64,000 nucleotides of DNA, taken from contig CAKTIM010000002.1 in NCBI GenBank assembly GCA_934565795.1, positions 62,001 to 126,000 of the forward strand. The letters run 5' to 3'. Each line of letters opens with the position of its first letter. The stretch's first letter is position 1. The position numbers and the translations under genes are program-made. Below are positions 1 to 9,013 of this stretch, one piece after another. The DNA comes from an uncultured Oscillospiraceae bacterium (GTDB taxonomy: Bacteria; Bacillota; Clostridia; Oscillospirales; Oscillospiraceae). The notes below the pieces were generated by a model. It ran no database searches, was not told the origin of the DNA, and saw only the letters and a program-made list of their open reading frames with translations.

Positions 1-1184
1 CCGCCATTGCCGCAGCAGACCGGGGGCAGCGGGTGCTTCTGCTGGAAAAGAACGGTCGCCTGGGAAAGAAGCTCCTGATCACGGGCAAGGGCCGCTGCAA
101 TGTGACCAACTGCTGCACCGGGCAGGAGGTGCTGCAAAACACTCCACGCAACGGACGCTTTCTCTACAGCGCCATGGCCGCATTTCCGCCGGAAAAAACC
201 ATGGCTTTTTTTGAATCGCACGGCTGCCCACTGAAAACGGAGCGGGGAAACCGGGTTTTCCCGGTGACCGATCGTTCCCAGTCCATTCTGGACTGCCTGC
301 AAAATGAGCTGCGCCGCGTCCGCGTCGCTGTGCGCGACGAGACGGCGACGGAAATTCTGACAAAGGATGGCCGCGTCACCGGGGTAAAGACCACAGCTGC
401 ATCCTATGACGCTTCGTGGGTGATTCTTGCCACGGGGGGCGTATCCTATCCCGCCACCGGCTCCACCGGCGACGGCTACAGGATGGCGGCGGCACTGGGA
501 CACACCGTCGTCCCGCAGGAAGGGAATCTGGTGCCGCTGGAATCCGGCGACCCGGACTGTGCCGAGATGCAGGGCCTGTCCCTGCGTAACGTGGGCGTGA
601 AGCTGCTGAGTGAAAAGGGGAAGGTGCTGTATCAGGATTTTGGAGAGCTGCTGTTTACCCATTTCGGCGTCTCCGGCCCCACGGTGCTCAGCGCCAGCTG
701 CCACATGAAGGGCCAGGGTTGCCGCCTGGTGCTGGATTTAAAGCCGGCGCTGGATGAATCCAAGCTGGACAGCCGCATTCTGAGAGACCTGGAAATGTAC
801 CAGAACCGCTCTATGGAAAACGCTTTGACCGACCTACTGCCCCGCTCCATGATCCCTGTTGTGCTGCGCCGGGCAGAAATCCCGCCGCAGCTGCAGGCCA
901 ATTCCCTGACCCGGCAGAAGCGCCGGACGCTGGTGGAGCTGCTGAAGGCGTTCCCCGTTGCCATTTCCGGCAAGCGCCCGGTGAGCGAGGCAATCATCAC
1001 CTCTGGGGGCGTCAAGGTAGGCGAGGTGAACCCCAAAACAATGGAATCCAAGCTGACTCCGGGGCTGTTTTTCGCCGGAGAAATTCTGGACTGCGACGCC
1101 TACACCGGGGGCTTCAACCTGCAAATCGCCTGGGCAACGGCCTATGCTGCCGGAATTTCTGCCGTAAATAAAGAGATTCCGTAA
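1..1184 (+). CDS. HI0933/BaiN-family FAD-dependent oxidoreductase, 5' end outside the window
   Basis: Predicted flavoprotein of the HI0933-like (BaiN/YhiN) family, a cytosolic FAD-dependent oxidoreductase group whose substrate is mostly unknown. The frame is open from base 3, so the N-terminal Rossmann glycine loop lies outside the window; the GTG at 33 is internal. Family signatures seen are GKGRCNVTN near the visible N-terminus, a GGVSYPATGSTGDGY segment in the middle and the C-terminal FFAGEILDCDAYTGG FAD-contact motif. The C-terminus is complete with stop TAA. The acpP promoter follows within about 30 bases and no clear terminator was seen. Family assignment is firm; the physiological reaction is not inferable. 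Confidence 0.88.
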   Translation, partial: AIAAADRGQRVLLLEKNGRLGKKLLITGKGRCNVTNCCTGQEVLQNTPRNGRFLYSAMAAFPPEKTMAFFESHGCPLKTERGNRVFPVTDRSQSILDCLQNELRRVRVAVRDETATEILTKDGRVTGVKTTAASYDASWVILATGGVSYPATGSTGDGYRMAAALGHTVVPQEGNLVPLESGDPDCAEMQGLSLRNVGVKLLSEKGKVLYQDFGELLFTHFGVSGPTVLSASCHMKGQGCRLVLDLKPALDESKLDSRILRDLEMYQNRSMENALTDLLPRSMIPVVLRRAEIPPQLQANSLTRQKRRTLVELLKAFPVAISGKRPVSEAIITSGGVKVGEVNPKTMESKLTPGLFFAGEILDCDAYTGGFNLQIAWATAYAAGISAVNKEIP

Positions 1185-1212
1185 AGATTTTGGGGCATAC
1201 CGAAATCAAGGA

Positions 1213-1241
1213 TTGACAAAATCTTTGTCCTGTACTAGAAT
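1213..1241 (+). promoter_or_regulatory. Promoter of acpP
   Basis: TTGACA at 1213-1218 and TAGAAT at 1236-1241 with a 17-base spacer give a near-consensus housekeeping promoter about 45 bases upstream of the acpP start. Confidence 0.75.
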
Positions 1242-1285
1242 ATTACGGAAATGTTCTACACAGAATATTTGGAGGGACAGAAAGA

Positions 1286-1507
1286 ATGTACGAAAAACTT
1301 GTAAAGTACGCAGCCAAGCAGCTCGAGATCGACGCATCCGAGATTACTCCCGACAGCACCTTTGAAAGCCTGGGCATCGATTCCCTCGATATCGTCGAGA
1401 TGATTATGGATCTGGAAAGCGAGCTGGGCGTTGAGCTGGATATGGAGGATCAGAAGATCACCACCTTCCAGGAGCTGGCCGATTTCGTTGAGTCTAAGCT
1501 GAACTAA
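1286..1507 (+). CDS. acpP: Acyl carrier protein
   Basis: Small acidic carrier protein of type II fatty acid synthesis, 73 residues, the usual length. The phosphopantetheine attachment motif GIDSLD is present with Ser33 as the modified residue, followed by the acidic recognition helix DIVEMIMDLESELGVEL. A GGAGGGA ribosome binding site precedes the ATG. It appears monocistronic here, with its own promoter and no fab genes beside it. The stop TAA at 1505-1507 is directly abutted by a palindromic repeat element that starts at 1508. Confidence 0.96.
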   Translation: MYEKLVKYAAKQLEIDASEITPDSTFESLGIDSLDIVEMIMDLESELGVELDMEDQKITTFQELADFVESKLN

Positions 1508-1669
1508 GGAACCTCTGAATAAATCGTCTGCGGCTGGACAGCGGGTCTTTTGCCCCCATGCCGCAGGATGAAAAACGGGAAATACATACAGTATTCCTCC
1601 ATTTTCCATCCCTTGCCTGGGAACAAAATCCCTCGGTGCCAGCTCTTGCCGATTTATTCAGAGATTCCC
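1508..1669 (+). repeat. Palindromic repeat element copy 1
   Basis: About 161 bases bounded by GGAACCTCTGAATAAATCG and CGATTTATTCAGAGATTCC in inverted orientation. The centre carries the family core GGAAATACATACAGTATTCC. Internal arms pair (GCTGG with CCAGC, GGATG with CATCC), so the element can fold into one long imperfect hairpin. It begins at the base after the acpP stop and ends about 25 bases before the SRP RNA. Copy 2 at 5759 has the same arm sequences, so these two form a subfamily. No ORF inside is credible. Confidence 0.9.
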
Positions 1670-1694
1670 TAAAACAGAATATTGTCCTTGTTAG

Positions 1695-2003
1695 AGCTGC
1701 CGGCTTATAACAAGGTCGCACTAGTCGGGGAGTTAGCGGTGCCCTGTACCTGCAATCCGCTACAGCAGGGATGAATCCCCACACCCGGTCAGGTGTAATG
1801 TGCCATCCGTACCGTGTAAGAGGTGTTGAGAGATCGGTCTTGCGCAATGAGATCCCGTGAACCATGTCAGGTGGGGAACCAAGCAGCATTAAGCGGATCT
1901 TCTCGTGTGCCGCGGGATTGCCGATTTTGAGCTTTCTGCACGGCTTCTGGGTATGTTGCCTGCTCAAATGTGGGTGTGCGATCTTGTTATGAGTCGGCAT
2001 GTT
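1695..2003 (+). ncRNA. ffs: Signal recognition particle RNA, large Gram-positive type
   Basis: Bacterial SRP RNA with both Alu and S domains. The Alu-domain core GCGGTGCCCTGTACCTGC at about 1738-1755 matches the B. subtilis scRNA. The Ffh-binding hairpin is at about 1865-1895: ATGTCAGGTGGGGAACCAAG then CAGCATTAAG, with a GGAA tetraloop. The 5' arm TGCCGGCTTATAACAAGG (from 1698) pairs with GTGCGATCTTGTTATGAG (from 1976), which fixes the approximate ends. A short T-run follows at 2002-2006. The loop-closing pairs are GG/CC instead of the usual CC/GG, a compensated swap. The order SRP RNA-dnaX-ybaB-recR is conserved in Firmicutes. Confidence 0.95.
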
Positions 2004-2035
2004 TTTGTACGATTCACAGAGAAAGGTGGAGCCGA

Positions 2036-3640
2036 ATGGCCGCATATCAGGCCCTATATCGTAAATACCGCCCGCAGACCTTTGACGATGTGTCCGGCCA
2101 GATGGCGGTGACGCAGACGCTGAAAACCCAGCTGATGACCGGGAAAATGAGCCATGCGTACCTGTTCACCGGCTCCCGCGGCACGGGCAAGACCTCCTGT
2201 GCAAAAATTCTTGCCAAGGCGGTCAACTGTGAGCACCCGGATAACGGCAACCCCTGCAACCGCTGCCCGGCCTGTAAGGCCATCGACGAGGGCACCTGCA
2301 TGGATGTGCTGGAGATCGACGCCGCCTCCAACAACGGCGTGGATAACATCCGCGACCTGCGCGACGATGCGATTTATACCCCCTCCCAGGTGAAGAAGCG
2401 GGTATACATCATCGACGAGGTGCATATGCTTTCTCTTTCGGCCTTCAATGCCCTGCTGAAGATCATTGAGGAGCCGCCGGAGCATCTGCTGTTTATTCTG
2501 GCCACGACGGAGCTGCACAAGGTTCCCGCTACCATTCTGTCCCGCTGCCAGCGGTTTTCCTTCCGGCGCATCAGCCAGGAGGATATTGCCGCCCGGCTGC
2601 AATATGTGGCCTATCAGGAAAATATTGATCTGGACGAATCTGCCGCCCGGGTGATTGCCCGTCTGGCGGATGGCGGCATGCGCGACGGCCTGAGCCTGCT
2701 GGATCAGTGCGCGTCCGCAACAGTGGGGGAGCTGACCGCCGAGGCGGTGTATACCTGCCTGGGAATCGCCGGAGAGCGGAAATGCGGCGAGCTGCTGGGC
2801 CACATCGCGGCCCACAATACCAAGGATGCCCTGGCGCTGTTTAACCAGCTCTACACCGACGGCAAGGACTTGGGCGCCATGCTGGATGAGCTGGCGTGCC
2901 TGATCCGCGACCTGCTGGTGCTCAAAACCGCCCCCAATTCCGGCGTGACCATGCTCTCCGGCGTTGCCTCCGATCAGGAGGCACAGCTGCTGGCCAAGCA
3001 GCTGTCCGGCGGGGAGCTGGTGCGGATGATGTCGCTGGTGCAGCAGACGCTGGCTGATTTTACCCGCAGCTCCAGCAGAAGAATGGATGCGGAGCTGTGC
3101 ATTTTGGAAATGGCCCAGCCCCAGCTGAGCCTGGATGCCAAATCCATCAACGCCCGGCTGACCCGGCTGGAGGATCAAATCAGAAGCGGCGTCCTGGTGG
3201 CTGCTGCCCCTGCTGCGTCCGCAGCTGCCCCGGTGCCGCCGCAGCCTGAAAAGGAAGCGGCGCAGGAGCCGCCTGCCGCAACGGAGACGGTGCCGGACGA
3301 CGAGGTGCCGCTGGCCTTTTGGGCGGAGGTGGTTGCCGCCGTTCGCCAGGAGCTGAAGCCGCCGATTTCCGGCTTCTTCGTCGCCTCAGAAAATGCCCCG
3401 GTGTACGGTGCGATGAAAAACGGGGTGCTGGAGCTGCGCTGCAAGAACACCTTTACGGCGGATATGCTCGGCAAGCCCGAAATTCTGGAGATGGTTGCCC
3501 GGAAGGCCGCTGCCCAGCTGGGGCATGGAGTGAAGGTAAAAATCATTGACCTTTCGGCAAAGCCTGCGGGAAATGCCCGCATGGAGAGCCTGCTCCAATT
3601 TGGCAGGCAGCACAGCAATATTGTAAATATGAAAGAATAA
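2036..3640 (+). CDS. dnaX: DNA polymerase III subunits gamma/tau
   Basis: Clamp-loader ATPase of the replicative polymerase, 534 residues. Walker A GSRGTGKT at residues 46-53, a zinc site C65/C74/C77/C80, a Walker B-type DEVHML motif and an SRC sensor box define the gamma module. An Ala/Pro/Glu-rich linker near residues 400-440 leads to the tau-specific C-terminus. The ATG at 2036 is chosen because AAAGGTGG lies at 2022-2029 and the protein then begins with the conserved YQALYRKYRPQTFDDV. An in-frame ATG 66 bases upstream would run back into the SRP RNA and is rejected. First gene of a dnaX-ybaB-recR run. Confidence 0.96.
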   Translation: MAAYQALYRKYRPQTFDDVSGQMAVTQTLKTQLMTGKMSHAYLFTGSRGTGKTSCAKILAKAVNCEHPDNGNPCNRCPACKAIDEGTCMDVLEIDAASNNGVDNIRDLRDDAIYTPSQVKKRVYIIDEVHMLSLSAFNALLKIIEEPPEHLLFILATTELHKVPATILSRCQRFSFRRISQEDIAARLQYVAYQENIDLDESAARVIARLADGGMRDGLSLLDQCASATVGELTAEAVYTCLGIAGERKCGELLGHIAAHNTKDALALFNQLYTDGKDLGAMLDELACLIRDLLVLKTAPNSGVTMLSGVASDQEAQLLAKQLSGGELVRMMSLVQQTLADFTRSSSRRMDAELCILEMAQPQLSLDAKSINARLTRLEDQIRSGVLVAAAPAASAAAPVPPQPEKEAAQEPPAATETVPDDEVPLAFWAEVVAAVRQELKPPISGFFVASENAPVYGAMKNGVLELRCKNTFTADMLGKPEILEMVARKAAAQLGHGVKVKIIDLSAKPAGNARMESLLQFGRQHSNIVNMKE

Positions 3641-3662
3641 ACGAATGATTGGAGAATGAAAA

Positions 3663-4007
3663 ATGGCTAAAAACGGATTTCGCGGAATGCCCGGCGGCAT
3701 GAACCAGAGCGCCATGCTGAAGCAGGCGCAGAAGATGCAGCAGGAGATGCTTCGGATGCAGCAGGAGCAGGAGAGCAAGACCTTCTCCGCCAGCGCCGGC
3801 GGCGGTATGGTCACGGCGACGGTGAACGGCAAGCATGAGCTGGTGAGCCTGACCATCAAGCCGGAGGCAGTTGACCCGGATGATGTGGAAATGCTCCAGG
3901 ATACCGTGATCGCCGCCGTGAACGAGGCAATGCGCACCGCAGACACCGAGGCGGCCAACAATATGTCCCGGCTGACCGGCGGGCTGAATCTCGGCGGCCT
4001 GTTCTAA
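3663..4007 (+). CDS. YbaB/EbfC-family nucleoid-associated protein
   Basis: Small DNA-binding dimer of the YbaB/EbfC family, 114 residues. A Met/Gln-rich N-terminal helix (residues 15-40, [14 protein letters not shown]) is followed by the family beta-sheet core [19 protein letters not shown] and a C-terminal helix. It lies 22 bases after dnaX and 9 bases before recR, the standard arrangement in Firmicutes, and is probably co-transcribed with them. Family members bind DNA and influence nucleoid structure and expression; a specific role here is unknown. Confidence 0.93.
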   Translation: MAKNGFRGMPGGMNQSAMLKQAQKMQQEMLRMQQEQESKTFSASAGGGMVTATVNGKHELVSLTIKPEAVDPDDVEMLQDTVIAAVNEAMRTADTEAANNMSRLTGGLNLGGLF

Positions 4008-4016
4008 GGAGGGGCC

Positions 4017-4616
4017 ATGCAGTTTTTCCCTGCGGCATTACAGGATCTTGCCGACCATTTTGCCCGGCTGCCCGGCATCGGCGGAAAGACCGCCCAGCGT
4101 CTGGCATTTCATGTGCTGGAGCTTCCCCTGGAGGATGCCCAGGCCTTTGCTGATGCCATCGTAGAGGCAAAGCGCTCCGTCCATACCTGTCCGTGCTGCC
4201 AGAATATCACCGACCGGGAAATCTGCCCCATTTGTGACGATCCGTCCCGGGATAAGGACGTAATCTGCGTGGTGGCAGAGCCAAAGGATGTGATCGCCAT
4301 GGAGCGTTCCCGGGAGTTTCGGGGCGTTTACCATGTGCTTCACGGTGTTATCTCGCCGCTGAACCATGTGACCCAGGACGATATCCGCGTCCGGGAGCTT
4401 TTGCAGCGGGTGGGGCAGGGCAATGTAAAGGAAGTAATTATGGCCACAAACCCCGACACAGAGGGGGAGGCCACCGCCATGTACATCTCACGCCTGCTTC
4501 GCCCAATGGAGGTGAAGGTCACCCGGCTTGCCTACGGCGTGCCGGTGGGCAGCCAGCTGGAATACGCGGACGAGGTGACCCTCTCCCGCGCACTGGAGGG
4601 CAGACAGGAAATATAA
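4017..4616 (+). CDS. recR: Recombination mediator protein RecR
   Basis: Component of RecFOR-type recombinational repair that acts with RecO (recO lies at 20668) to load RecA on gapped DNA. It is 199 residues, the expected length. An N-terminal helix-hairpin-helix LPGIGGKTAQR is followed by a zinc finger C58-x2-C61 and C70-x2-C73, a Toprim domain starting at VICVVAEPKD, and a C-terminal GVPVGSQLEYAD segment. AAGGAGG precedes the ATG. Last gene of the dnaX run; a terminator follows immediately. Confidence 0.97.
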   Translation: MQFFPAALQDLADHFARLPGIGGKTAQRLAFHVLELPLEDAQAFADAIVEAKRSVHTCPCCQNITDREICPICDDPSRDKDVICVVAEPKDVIAMERSREFRGVYHVLHGVISPLNHVTQDDIRVRELLQRVGQGNVKEVIMATNPDTEGEATAMYISRLLRPMEVKVTRLAYGVPVGSQLEYADEVTLSRALEGRQEI

Positions 4617-4650
4617 AAAATGCGGATGGCACCAAACCATCCGCATTTTC
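4615..4650. terminator. Bidirectional intrinsic terminator between recR and the glycosyltransferase gene
   Basis: Arms AAAATGCGGATGG (4617-4629) and CCATCCGCATTTT (4637-4649) with a 7-base loop, A-rich on the left and T-rich on the right, so it can serve both converging genes. Confidence 0.88.
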
Positions 4651-4709
4651 ATACTTTTTCGTAGCTCTGAATACAGTACCTGCTTTTGGGAGCGAATGCA
4701 AAAGCCTTT

Positions 4710-5657
4710 TTATTCTTCAGACTTATCCTGCGGCTCCAATACTTCCTTTGCAATGTAGATAGGCCGGTTCTTGGACTGCTCAAAGGAGCGCCCCACATAT
4801 TCCCCAATGATGCCAATGCAGAATAGCTGCACGCTGGCAAAGAAGAGGATCAGCAGCACAATGGTGGCATAGCCCGGAACGTCGATGCCCCAGATCAGCT
4901 TTTGCAGCAGCACCACCACCAGGTACAACGCCGCAATGATCCCTGTTGCGCCGCCGAGCCAGGTGGCCAGCCGCAGGGGAGCGGTGGAGAAGCCGATGAT
5001 GCCCTCGATGGCGTAATTCATCAGCTTGCCGAAGTTCCACTTTGTTGTGCCGTGGGCGCGTTCACAGGCGGTGTATGGGATGAACTTTGTCTGATAGCCC
5101 ACCCAGGCAAAAATTCCCTTGGAGAAGCGGTGAAATTCGCCCAGCTCCAGGATGCTGTCCCGCACGCTTCGGCGGAAGGTGCGAAAATCGCTGGCCTCCG
5201 GCTGGAGCGCAACGTCCGACAGCCGGTTGATGATTTTATAGAAGCTCTTTTTCAGGAAGGACAGCACCTTTCCCTCGTGCCGCCGATCCTGATAGGCAGC
5301 CACCACGTCATAATCGGGATTTTCATCCAGAAAGCTTACCATGTCCCGCACGATCTCCGGCCGCTGCTGCAAGTCCGCATCAATCAAACTGATATATTCC
5401 CCTCTCGCGTGCTGGAGCCCGGCATACAGCGCAGATTCCTTGCCAAAATTCCGGGAGAAGGAAACCACCTTCACAGGGCATTTGCCGCCGGAATATAGCT
5501 TTTTCAGCTGGTGCAGCGTGGCATCCTGGCTGCCGTCATCCACAAAAATGATCTCATAGGAGTAGCCGCAGCCCTGAAACGCCTTGATGGTCTCCTCCTG
5601 AAAAAGTGCCACATTCTCCGCCTCATTATAGCATGGGACGACCAATGATAATTTCAT
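4710..5657 (-). CDS. Family 2 glycosyltransferase, GtrB/bactoprenol-glucosyltransferase-like
   Basis: Membrane-associated GT2 enzyme of the polyprenyl-phosphate glycosyltransferase (DPM1/GtrB/CsbB) type, 315 residues. The N-terminus LSLVVPCYNEAENVALF and FVDDGSQDAT form the nucleotide-sugar site, and the DXD-type motif is LIDADLQQRPE. Two C-terminal hydrophobic segments (about residues 228-252 and 262-287) would anchor it. It probably moves a hexose from a nucleotide sugar to undecaprenyl phosphate for envelope glycosylation; donor and acceptor cannot be read from sequence. The ATG at 5657 is preferred; an in-frame TTG three codons upstream is possible. Single gene with no flippase partner nearby. 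Confidence 0.88.
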   Translation of the reverse strand: MKLSLVVPCYNEAENVALFQEETIKAFQGCGYSYEIIFVDDGSQDATLHQLKKLYSGGKCPVKVVSFSRNFGKESALYAGLQHARGEYISLIDADLQQRPEIVRDMVSFLDENPDYDVVAAYQDRRHEGKVLSFLKKSFYKIINRLSDVALQPEASDFRTFRRSVRDSILELGEFHRFSKGIFAWVGYQTKFIPYTACERAHGTTKWNFGKLMNYAIEGIIGFSTAPLRLATWLGGATGIIAALYLVVVLLQKLIWGIDVPGYATIVLLILFFASVQLFCIGIIGEYVGRSFEQSKNRPIYIAKEVLEPQDKSEE

Positions 5658-5758
5658 ACGTATCAACTCGTTTCACAAATTTCATCCATTTTAATCCATT
5701 TTTGACGGGACGTCAAGGGAATAACCCACGGGTTCACAGAAATGTTGCGAATTTTAAA

Positions 5759-5979
5759 GGAAGCTCTGAATAAATCGGCAAGAGCTGGCAGCGAGGGATT
5801 TTGTTCCCAGGCAAAGGATGGAAAATGGAGGAATACTGTATGTACCCGCAAGGGGTATGCCGCATCCGTAAGCCAGCTTATGCTGGCAACGGCTGCGCAA
5901 TATTTCCCATTTTTCATCCTGCGGCATGGGAGCAAAAGACCCGCTGTCCAGCCGCAGGCGATTTATTCAGAGGTTCCTT
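5759..5979 (-). repeat. Palindromic repeat element copy 2, with a central insertion
   Basis: About 219 bases, reverse orientation relative to copy 1 and very close to it, but about 58 bases are inserted in the central core between TACTGTATGT and ATTTCCC. The insertion contains its own hairpin, GCCAGC-TTAT-GCTGGC. Short direct repeats of TTAAA type flank the whole element. It ends 12 bases before the -35 box of the valS promoter. Confidence 0.88.
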
Positions 5980-5989
5980 AAAATTTCTG

Positions 5990-6018
5990 TTGACAAAGCG
6001 GGAAAACCAAAGTAATAT
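5990..6018 (+). promoter_or_regulatory. Promoter of the valS T-box transcript
   Basis: TTGACA at 5990-5995, 17-base spacer, TAATAT at 6013-6018. The predicted transcript starts near 6025, just before the T-box leader. Confidence 0.78.
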
Positions 6019-6027
6019 AAGTCAATA

Positions 6028-6256
6028 AACGCAAGGATCAGGAGGAGCGGTGTATTTTCTGCCTCAGAGAGTGTGCGGCTGGTGAGAGCACATGGCAGGA
6101 AGCGCGGCGGGTCGCCTGGGAGCGGATTGCCTGAATTTGCAGTAGGGCAGTACGGGTCAGCCCGTTACAGCGTAAGAGTGCCCGCCGGTGCGGGAATTCA
6201 GGTGGTACCGCGGATTTTTTCGCCCTGAGTCGGTTTTGGCTCAGGGCGTTTTTGTT
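6028..6256 (+). promoter_or_regulatory. T-box riboswitch controlling valS
   Basis: Uncharged-tRNA-sensing leader. The T-box sequence AGGTGGTACCGCGG is at 6200-6213. Its TGGT would pair with tRNA 3' ACCA, as expected for an A73 discriminator. Stem I features GAGAG and GGCTGGTGAGAGC lie at about 6067-6090. A GTC at 6111-6113 is a plausible valine specifier codon, but I could not fold it. The regulated terminator has arms CGCCCTGAG (6221-6229) and CTCAGGGCG (6240-6248) followed by TTTTTG. High uncharged tRNA-Val should favour antitermination and valS readthrough. Confidence 0.93.
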
Positions 6257-6271
6257 TGAAAGGAGACTATC

Positions 6272-8914
6272 ATGGCAAGAGAATTACCAAAGGTGTATGA
6301 GCCGCAGAACGTGGAGGCCCGTATCTACGACATGTGGCAGCAGGGCGGCTTTTTCCACGCGGAGCGGGACGAGAGCGAAAAGCCCTTTACCATCGTTATG
6401 CCCCCTCCCAACGTTACCGGCCAGCTGCATATGGGTCACGCCATGGACGCGACCATGCAGGATACGCTGATTCGCTTCAAGCGGATGCAGGGCTATAACG
6501 CCCTGTGGATTCCCGGCGTCGATCATGCCGGCATTGCCACGCAGGTCAAGGTGGAAGAGGAGCTGCGGGTGAAGGAGGGGCTGACCCGCTACGACCTGGG
6601 CCGGGAAAAATTCCTGGAGCGGGTATGGGCCTGGAAGCAGCAGTACGGCAACCGCATTGTGGAGCAGCAGAAGAAGCTGGGCGCCAGCTGCGATTGGGAC
6701 CGCGCCCGGTTCACCATGGATGAGGGGTGCTCCAAGGCCGTGCGTGAGGTGTTTGTCTCTCTGTACGAAAAGGGCCTGATTTATAAGGGCAGCCGCATCA
6801 TCAACTGGTGCCCCCACTGCGTCACCGCCCTGAGCGATGTCGAGGTGGAATATGCGGATAAGCCCGGCCACCTGTGGCACATCCGCTACCCCCTGGCCGA
6901 CGGCAGCGGCGAGGTGATCGTCGCCACTACCCGCCCCGAGACCATGCTGGGCGACAGCGGCGTGTGCGTCAACCCCAACGACGATCGCTATAAGTCCATC
7001 GTGGGCAAGAAGGTCATTCTGCCTCTGGTGAACAAGGAAATCCCTGTGGTGGCTGACGATTATGCCGAGATGGAATTCGGTACCGGCTGCGTGAAGATGA
7101 CCCCCGCCCACGACCCCAACGACTTCGAGGTGGGCCTGCGGCACAACCTGGAGATCATCCGCGTGCTGGACGACAACGGCAAGGTCAACGAGCTGGGCGG
7201 CAAATACCAGGGCCTTGACCGCTATGAAGCCCGCAAGCAGATCGTGAAAGACCTGGAAGAGGGCGGCTACCTTGTGAAGGTGGAGGAGTACTCCCACAAC
7301 GTGGGCACCTGCTCCCGCTGCCATAACGATGTGGAGCCGATCATCTCCGCTCAGTGGTTCGTGAAAATGAAGCCCCTGGCAGAAGAAGCCATCCGGGTGG
7401 TGAAGGACGGCGAGACGAAATTTGTCCCTGACCGTTTCAGCAAGACCTATCTGAACTGGATGGAGAATGTCCGCGACTGGTGCATTTCCCGTCAGCTGTG
7501 GTGGGGCCATCAGATCCCCGCCTGGACTTGTGCCGACTGCGGCCACATCACCGTGTCCCGCCAGGATGCCTGCCAGTGTGAAAAGTGCGGCAGCACCAAT
7601 ATTGAGCGGGACCCCGATGTGCTGGATACCTGGTTCTCCTCCGCTCTGTGGCCCTTTGAGACCCTGGGCTGGCCCGAAAAGACCCCTGACCTGGATTATT
7701 TCTATCCTACGGATGTGTTGGTCACCGGCTATGACATCATCTTCTTCTGGGTCGCCAGAATGATCTTCTCCGGCTGTGAGCACACCGGCAAGACCCCGTT
7801 CCACACCGTCCTGATTCACGGCCTGGTGCGTGACGACAAGGGCCGGAAGATGAGCAAATCCCTGGGCAACGGCATTGATCCGCTGGAGATGATCGAAAAA
7901 TACGGCTGCGACGCCCTGCGTATGAACATGGTCACCAGCAATTCCCCCGGCAATGACATGCGCTTCTACGTGGAGCGGTGCGAGGCCATGCGCAACTTTG
8001 CCAACAAGCTGTGGAATGCCTCCCGCTACGTGATGATGAACCTGGATGACAGCTCCACCAATGCGCTGCCCGCCATGGACAAGCTGGAGATCTCCGACAA
8101 ATGGGTGCTGTCCAAGCTGAATACTCTGGTCGCGGAGGTTACGGAGAATCTGGAAAAGTACGAGCTGGGCGTGGCCGTCCAGAAGGTGTACGATTTCATC
8201 TGGGACACCTACTGCGACTGGTATATCGAGCTGACCAAGGCCCGGCTGTACAGCGAGGACGCCGAGCGGAAGCAGACGGCCATCGGGGTGCTGGTGTATG
8301 TGCTGGATCAGGTGCTGCGGCTGCTGCATCCGTTCATGCCCTTCATCACCGAGGAAATCTGGCAAAGCCTGCCCCATGATGGCCCCGCCCTGATCGTGGC
8401 GTCCTGGCCGCAGTACCGTGAGGATTTGGCCTTTGGCGAGGAGGAAGCGCACATGGAGTCCGTGATGAACGCCATCCGTTCCATCCGCAACCGCCGCGCC
8501 GAGATGAACGTGCCCCCCTCAAAGAAGGCGGCGCTGTATGTGCTGACCTCCAAGCCCCAGGTGTTCACCGAGGGCGAGGGCTTCATCCTGCGTCTGGCTT
8601 ACGCCGACAGCATGACGCTGCTGGAGAAGGAGCCGGAGAACCTGGGCGGCATGGTCACCTGCGCCACCGCCGATGCAAAGCTCTATATCCCCATGGGCCA
8701 GCTGGTGGACGTGGCCAAGGAGTTGGAGCGCATCAATAAAGAGCTGGACAAGGCCAGAAAGAATCTGGCATCCCTGGAAGGGAAGCTCTCTAACGAGAGC
8801 TTCGTCTCCCGCGCCCCGGAGGCCGTGGTTGCCGCCGAGCGCGCCAAGGCCCAGAAGGCCCGCGACCTGATTGCCAGCCTGGAAGAAAGCCAGAAGGCAA
8901 TGCAGGCGCTTTAA
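6272..8914 (+). CDS. valS: Valyl-tRNA synthetase
   Basis: Class I aminoacyl-tRNA synthetase that charges tRNA-Val and edits mischarged threonine, 880 residues, normal for bacteria. The HIGH signature is HMGH at residues 53-56 and KMSKS is at 526-530. The editing domain lies between roughly residues 190 and 350, with [16 protein letters not shown]-terminal coiled-coil arm follows (about residues 815-880, rich in Lys/Glu/Leu). GAAAGGAG precedes the ATG. Expression is under the T-box leader immediately upstream. Confidence 0.98.
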   Translation: MARELPKVYEPQNVEARIYDMWQQGGFFHAERDESEKPFTIVMPPPNVTGQLHMGHAMDATMQDTLIRFKRMQGYNALWIPGVDHAGIATQVKVEEELRVKEGLTRYDLGREKFLERVWAWKQQYGNRIVEQQKKLGASCDWDRARFTMDEGCSKAVREVFVSLYEKGLIYKGSRIINWCPHCVTALSDVEVEYADKPGHLWHIRYPLADGSGEVIVATTRPETMLGDSGVCVNPNDDRYKSIVGKKVILPLVNKEIPVVADDYAEMEFGTGCVKMTPAHDPNDFEVGLRHNLEIIRVLDDNGKVNELGGKYQGLDRYEARKQIVKDLEEGGYLVKVEEYSHNVGTCSRCHNDVEPIISAQWFVKMKPLAEEAIRVVKDGETKFVPDRFSKTYLNWMENVRDWCISRQLWWGHQIPAWTCADCGHITVSRQDACQCEKCGSTNIERDPDVLDTWFSSALWPFETLGWPEKTPDLDYFYPTDVLVTGYDIIFFWVARMIFSGCEHTGKTPFHTVLIHGLVRDDKGRKMSKSLGNGIDPLEMIEKYGCDALRMNMVTSNSPGNDMRFYVERCEAMRNFANKLWNASRYVMMNLDDSSTNALPAMDKLEISDKWVLSKLNTLVAEVTENLEKYELGVAVQKVYDFIWDTYCDWYIELTKARLYSEDAERKQTAIGVLVYVLDQVLRLLHPFMPFITEEIWQSLPHDGPALIVASWPQYREDLAFGEEEAHMESVMNAIRSIRNRRAEMNVPPSKKAALYVLTSKPQVFTEGEGFILRLAYADSMTLLEKEPENLGGMVTCATADAKLYIPMGQLVDVAKELERINKELDKARKNLASLEGKLSNESFVSRAPEAVVAAERAKAQKARDLIASLEESQKAMQAL

Positions 8915-8922
8915 GCTTATTA

Positions 8923-8960
8923 CAACACTCCCGCAGTCTTTGCGGGGGTGTTGCTCTAAA
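8923..8960 (+). terminator. Probable terminator of valS
   Basis: Arms CAACACTCCCGCA and TGCGGGGGTGTTG (8923-8935 and 8941-8953) form a stable hairpin. The following CTCTAAAAAA lacks a good T-run, so termination may be partial. Confidence 0.6.
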
Positions 8961-9013
8961 AAACGGCAATTATGTGTGGCAAAAGGGAAACACCGCGGGA
9001 AGAGAATGAGAAA

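Noticed and set aside
1970..2035. N-terminal extension of dnaX
   Set aside because: It would translate the 3' end of the SRP RNA and lacks a ribosome binding site; ATG 2036 has both a ribosome binding site and the conserved N-terminus.
1494..2045. Minus-strand open frame across the repeat and SRP RNA
   Set aside because: It covers a repeat element and a structured RNA and has no protein similarity.
5742..6028. Short open frames inside repeat copy 2, and equivalents in copies 1, 3, 4 and 8
   Set aside because: They arise in several frames and orientations of the same repeat and lack initiation signals.
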